From contig JALVPS010000026.1 in assembly GCA_027031685.1 (NCBI GenBank), positions 1-7,514 of the forward strand: 7,514 nucleotides of DNA. The letters are read 5' to 3'. Made by a program: the position numbers and the translations under genes. Positions 4,562-7,514 of this stretch are shown here, one piece after another. The DNA comes from Gammaproteobacteria bacterium. Lineage in GTDB: Bacteria; Pseudomonadota; Gammaproteobacteria; UWMA-0217. The first letter of the stretch is position 1; every line of letters begins with the position of its first letter. Under the pieces are notes generated by a model that was not told the DNA's origin, made no database searches, and saw only the letters and a list, made by a program, of their open reading frames with translations.

Positions 4562-6079
4562 TCACCCCTCGCCCCGCTCCGGGCGCAGGTGGGGAAAGAG
4601 GATCACGTCGCGGATGGAGGGGGCGTCAGTGAACAGCATGACCAGCCGGTCGATGCCGATGCCCTCACCGGCGGTGGGCGGCATGCCGTGCTCCAGGGCG
4701 CGGATGTAGTCGGCGTCGAAGTGCATGGCCTCCTCGTCGCCGGCCTCCTTCTCCTGCACCTGGCGGCGGAAGCGCTCGGCCTGGTCCTCGTAGTCGTTGA
4801 GCTCGGAGAAGCCGTTGGCGATCTCCCGCCCGCCGACGAAGAACTCGAAGCGGTCGGTGACGAAGGGGTCGTGGTCGTTGCGCCGCGCCAGGGGGGACAC
4901 CTCGGCCGGGTAGGCGGTGATGAAGGTGGGGTCCATGAGGCGCCCCTCGACGGTCTTCTCGAAGATCTCGATCTGCAGCTTGCCCAGGCCCCAGGTGGGC
5001 TGCACGGGGATGCCCAGGCGCTCGCACACGGCCCGCGCCCGCCCCTCGTCGTCCACGTCGGCCTCGCTCAGGTCGGTGTTGAACTGCAGGATGGACTCGC
5101 GCACGGTGAGGCGCGTGAAGGGCTTGCCGAAGTCGTACTCGCGGCCCTGCCAGGTGAGCGTGGTGCTGCCCAGCACGGCCAGGGCCAGGGCGCGCAGCAT
5201 GTCTTCGGTGAGGTCCATCAGGTCGTTGTAGTCGGCATAGGCCTGATAGAACTCCAGCATGGTGAACTCGGGGTTGTGGCGCGTGGACAGCCCCTCGTTG
5301 CGGAAGTTGCGGTTGATCTCGAACACGCGCTCGAAGCCGCCCACCACCAGCCGCTTGAGGTACAGCTCGGGGGCGATGCGCAGGAACAGCTGCATCTCCA
5401 GGGCGTTGTGGTAGGTGACGAAGGGGCGCGCCGTGGCTCCGCCGGGGATGACCTGCATCATGGGCGTCTCCACCTCGAGGAAGTCGCGCTCCTCCAGGTA
5501 GCGGCGGATGAAGCGCACGATCTCGGTGCGACGGCGGAAGGTCTCGCGCGTCACCTCGTTCATGATCAGGTCCAGATAGCGCTGGCGGTAGCGCTGCTCG
5601 GTGTCGGTGAGGCCGTGGAACTTCTCCGGCAGGGGCCGCACGGACTTGGTGAGCAGGCGGATCTGGTCCACGTACACCGACAGCTCGCCCTTCTGCGTCT
5701 TGAACAGCCGCCCCTCGGCGCCGATGATGTCGCCCACGTCCCAGCCCTTGAACCTGGCGTACACCCCCTCCGGCAGGGCGTCGCGGGCCACGTACAGCTG
5801 GATGCGGCCGGACATGTCCAGCAGGCTGGCGAAGCTGGCCTTGCCCATGACCCGCTTGGCCATCATGCGCCCGGCCACCGCCACGCGCACCTCGTGCTCG
5901 TCGAACCACTCGCGCGGCTTCTCGTCGTACTCGGCGTGCAGCTCGCCGGCCACCACGTTGCGGCGGAAGTCGTTGGGGAAGGGCACGGCCTCCTCCTCGC
6001 GCAGGCGGCGCAGTTTCTCGCGCCGCTCGGCGATGAGGCGGTTCTCGTCGGTGGGGGTGGGGGCGGGTTTCTTGCTCAT
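4562..6079 (-). CDS. lysS: lysyl-tRNA synthetase, class II
   Basis: LysRS attaches lysine to tRNA-Lys in the cytoplasm using ATP. The 505-residue length equals the bacterial norm. An N-terminal OB-fold anticodon-binding domain spans about residues 65-145 (VRVAVAGRMMAKRVMGKASF onward). The class II catalytic core follows: motif 1 around 195-207 (ERDFLEVETPMMQ), motif 2 FRNEGLSTRHNPEFTMLE (259-276) with the ATP-binding Arg, and motif 3 GEGIGIDRLVMLFTD (471-485). PGGATARPF and NGFSELND are further LysS signatures. The ATG at 6079 is 12 bases after the prfB stop; a weak GGAA (6088-6085) sits five bases upstream, so translation is probably coupled to prfB. The prfB-lysS order is conserved in gammaproteobacteria. 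No truncation or missing residue was seen. Confidence 0.99.
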   Translation of the reverse strand: MSKKPAPTPTDENRLIAERREKLRRLREEEAVPFPNDFRRNVVAGELHAEYDEKPREWFDEHEVRVAVAGRMMAKRVMGKASFASLLDMSGRIQLYVARDALPEGVYARFKGWDVGDIIGAEGRLFKTQKGELSVYVDQIRLLTKSVRPLPEKFHGLTDTEQRYRQRYLDLIMNEVTRETFRRRTEIVRFIRRYLEERDFLEVETPMMQVIPGGATARPFVTYHNALEMQLFLRIAPELYLKRLVVGGFERVFEINRNFRNEGLSTRHNPEFTMLEFYQAYADYNDLMDLTEDMLRALALAVLGSTTLTWQGREYDFGKPFTRLTVRESILQFNTDLSEADVDDEGRARAVCERLGIPVQPTWGLGKLQIEIFEKTVEGRLMDPTFITAYPAEVSPLARRNDHDPFVTDRFEFFVGGREIANGFSELNDYEDQAERFRRQVQEKEAGDEEAMHFDADYIRALEHGMPPTAGEGIGIDRLVMLFTDAPSIRDVILFPHLRPERGEG

Positions 6080-6091
6080 GTCGATTCCGGG

Positions 6092-7187
6092 TTACAGGCC
6101 GCTCTTCAGGCTGGCCTCGATGAAGGCGTCCAGGTCGCCGTCCAGCACCGCCTGGGTGTTGCCGGTCTCCACGCCGGTGCGCAGGTCCTTGATGCGCGAC
6201 TGGTCCAGCACGTAGGAGCGGATCTGGCTGCCCCAGCCGATGTCGGACTTGCTCTCCTCCAGGGCCTGCTGCTCGGCGCGGCGCTTCTGCATCTCCAGCT
6301 CGTACAGCTTGGCACGCAGCTGCTTCATGGCCTGCGCCTTGTTCTTGTGCTGCGAGCGGTCGTTCTGGCACTGCACCACCACGCCCGTGGGCAGGTGGGT
6401 GATGCGCACCGCCGACTCGGTGCGGTTGACGTGCTGGCCGCCGGCGCCGGAGGCGCGGTAGACGTCGATGCGCAGGTCGGAGGGGTCGATGTCGATGTCG
6501 ATGTCGTCCTCCACCTCGGGCGAGACGAACACCGCCGCGAAGGAGGTATGGCGGCGCCCGCCGGAGTCGAAGGGCGACTTGCGCACCAGCCGGTGCACGC
6601 CGGTCTCGGTGCGCAGCCAGCCGTAGGCGTAGGGGCCCTCCACCTTGACGGTGGCCGACTTGATGCCCGCCACCTCGCCCGGTGACAGCTCGATGACCTC
6701 GGTCTTGAAGCCGTGCTGCTCGGCCCAGCGCAGGTACATGCGCAGCAGCATCTCGGCCCAGTCCTGGGCCTCGGTGCCGCCCGAGCCGGCCTGGATCTCC
6801 AGGAAGGCGTTGTGGGCGTCCATCTCGCCGGAGAACATGCGGCGGAACTCCAGCCCGGCCACCTCGCGCTCGAACTCGTCCAGGTCGTCGGCCACGGCGG
6901 CCACGGTGTCCTCGTCGCCCTCCTCGGCGGCCATCTCCAGCAGCTCCCTGGCGTCCGCCAGGCCGGCCGTGAGGCGCTCGATGACGTCCACCACGCCCTC
7001 CAGCTCGGCGCGCTTGCGGCCCAGGGCCTGGGCCTTGTCCGGGTCGTTCCAGACCTCGGGGTCCTCCAGCTCGCGCCTTACCTCTTCCAGCTCTTCCTTC
7101 TTGGTATCGAAGTCAAAGATACCCCCTCAGGGCCTCCAGGCGGCCCTGCAGGTCTTGGATCTTGTGCAATAAGGGATTGATTTCCAT
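6092..7187 (-). CDS. prfB: peptide chain release factor 2, programmed +1 frameshift
   Basis: RF2 recognises UGA and UAA stop codons and triggers peptide release on the ribosome. The gene is in two frames: 24 codons from ATG at 7187 to an in-frame TGA (7115-7113), then the +1 frame from 7114 to the TAA at 6092-6094, giving 364 residues (E. coli RF2 has 365). Starting the main frame internally, near 6994, would remove the N-terminal domain. The product has the stop-codon-reading SPF tripeptide at 204-206 and the GGQ peptidyl-hydrolysis motif at 249-251, one less than the E. coli numbering. The residue matching E. coli position 246 is Ala, as in most bacteria, not the K-12 Thr. The gene is first in an operon with lysS, 12 bases downstream. 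The ribosome site before 7187 is weak. The frameshift must not be scored as a pseudogene. Confidence 0.98.
7112..7127 (-). promoter_or_regulatory. RF2 autoregulatory +1 frameshift site
   Basis: The minus strand reads AGGGGG TAT CTT TGA C (7127-7112): an internal Shine-Dalgarno-like element three bases before the CUU slip codon, and UGA followed by C, a poor termination context. When RF2 is scarce, the ribosome pauses at UGA and slips +1 to GAC, restoring full-length RF2. The 16 bases match the remembered E. coli site exactly. Confidence 0.97.
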
Positions 7188-7215
7188 GGTCGAAAAGCTC
7201 GTCGAAAAGGGCGCG

Positions 7216-7243
7216 TATCATAGCCGTTTCGTGCGCCCGTTCA
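7216..7243 (-). promoter_or_regulatory. weak candidate promoter for prfB-lysS
   Basis: On the minus strand TATGAT (five of six to the -10 consensus) lies about 30 bases before the prfB start, with only a poor -35 (GTGAAC) at 16-base spacing. It is the best candidate in the divergent intergenic region but is not strong. Confidence 0.3.
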
Positions 7244-7272
7244 CAGGGCCGGCGACCCGGCCGTGGCCCGCC

Positions 7273-7278
7273 TATACT
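7273..7278 (+). promoter_or_regulatory. candidate -10 element for the rightmost gene
   Basis: TATACT matches the -10 consensus at five of six positions and lies 27 bases before the ATG at 7306. No recognisable -35 stands 16-18 bases upstream, so an activator or another sigma factor may be needed, or the match is chance. Confidence 0.35.
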
Positions 7279-7305
7279 CTGCCCAAGGCCGCCCCGGAGA
7301 CCGCC

Positions 7306-7514
7306 ATGCGCCCGCTCGCCCTCGCCCTTGCCCTGCTCGCCCTGTCGCTGCCGGTCCAGGCCGGCGGCCTGTTCTCCTTCTGTCCCTTCGGCGGCCCGCC
7401 GGGCTGGGCCGCGCGCCTCAGCGGCCACCACCACCGGTGGCGTCCACCGCCCCCGCCACCCCCGCCGGCGTGGAGTCCGCCGCCGCGGCCCCGGGCGCCG
7501 GCGGGGGTGGCGGG
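7306..7514 (+). CDS. secreted proline-rich protein, 3' truncated by window end
   Basis: The frame is open from ATG at 7306 to the window end (69 codons and two bases). GGAG (7296-7299) lies six bases upstream. The first 19 residues form a signal peptide: MRP, a run of Leu/Ala, then PVQA before GG. The mature start is GGLFSFCPFGGPPGW, followed by a His-rich patch (HHHRW), eight consecutive Pro, Trp and more Pro/Arg/Ala. I do not recognise the family. The composition suggests an extended, non-globular envelope or periplasmic protein, and the single Cys could allow cross-linking. Because the region is very GC-rich, long open frames can occur by chance; the signal peptide plus ribosome site are the main support. 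It is divergent from prfB, with 118 bases between. Confidence 0.6.
   Translation, partial: MRPLALALALLALSLPVQAGGLFSFCPFGGPPGWAARLSGHHHRWRPPPPPPPPAWSPPPRPRAPAGVA

Noticed and set aside
4526..6685. A 719-codon open frame on the plus strand opposite lysS and prfB
   Set aside because: It is antisense to two certain genes, its translation is a low-complexity Val/Leu/Gly/His/Gln mix typical of GC-rich shadow frames, and it has no recognisable domain.

Overview
The window looks like chromosomal DNA from a GC-rich gammaproteobacterium, probably a sulfur oxidiser of the purple-sulfur or Ectothiorhodospiraceae-like kind. That placement is an inference. It rests on a sulfur-globule-type envelope protein, a prfB-lysS operon with the classical RF2 frameshift site, a NadA very close to the enterobacterial enzyme, and a PEP-CTERM exported protein. 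No search was run, so the genus is open.

Layout, left to right. (1) 1-1147: a candidate promoter, then nadA (quinolinate synthase, NAD biosynthesis) on +. (2) 1220-2356: a 378-residue cytoplasmic helical or coiled-coil protein of unknown function on +, 72 bases after nadA. (3) 2357-2616: a 260-base regulatory region with a perfect FNR/CRP-type dyad, leading into a 107-residue secreted Gly/Tyr/Trp-rich sulfur-globule-like protein (2617-2940, +). (4) 2941-3660: no intact gene. It holds a short hairpin after the globule gene and a degenerate group II intron on -. The intron keeps a plausible 5' end, part of domain I, the C-terminal end of the maturase, and domains V and VI, with the middle deleted. 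The intrinsic terminator of the next gene follows. (5) 3661-4293 (-): an exported protein with a VPLP-type PEP-CTERM tail whose middle resembles the LecA/PA-IL lectin fold. (6) 4294-4561: an intergenic region with two operator-like dyads and a bidirectional terminator. (7) 4562-7187 (-): the prfB-lysS operon (release factor 2 with programmed +1 frameshift, then lysyl-tRNA synthetase). (8) 7188-7514: a divergent intergenic region and the start of a secreted proline-rich protein cut by the window end.

The housekeeping genes (nadA, prfB, lysS) flank a small accessory island of two exported proteins in convergent orientation, with a decayed group II intron between their terminators. The globule-like protein is probably controlled by an FNR-family regulator, which would fit redox-dependent sulfur storage. 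The PEP-CTERM protein would need an exosortase and an outer-surface destination encoded elsewhere. No CRISPR array, tRNA, rRNA or intact mobile element was seen.
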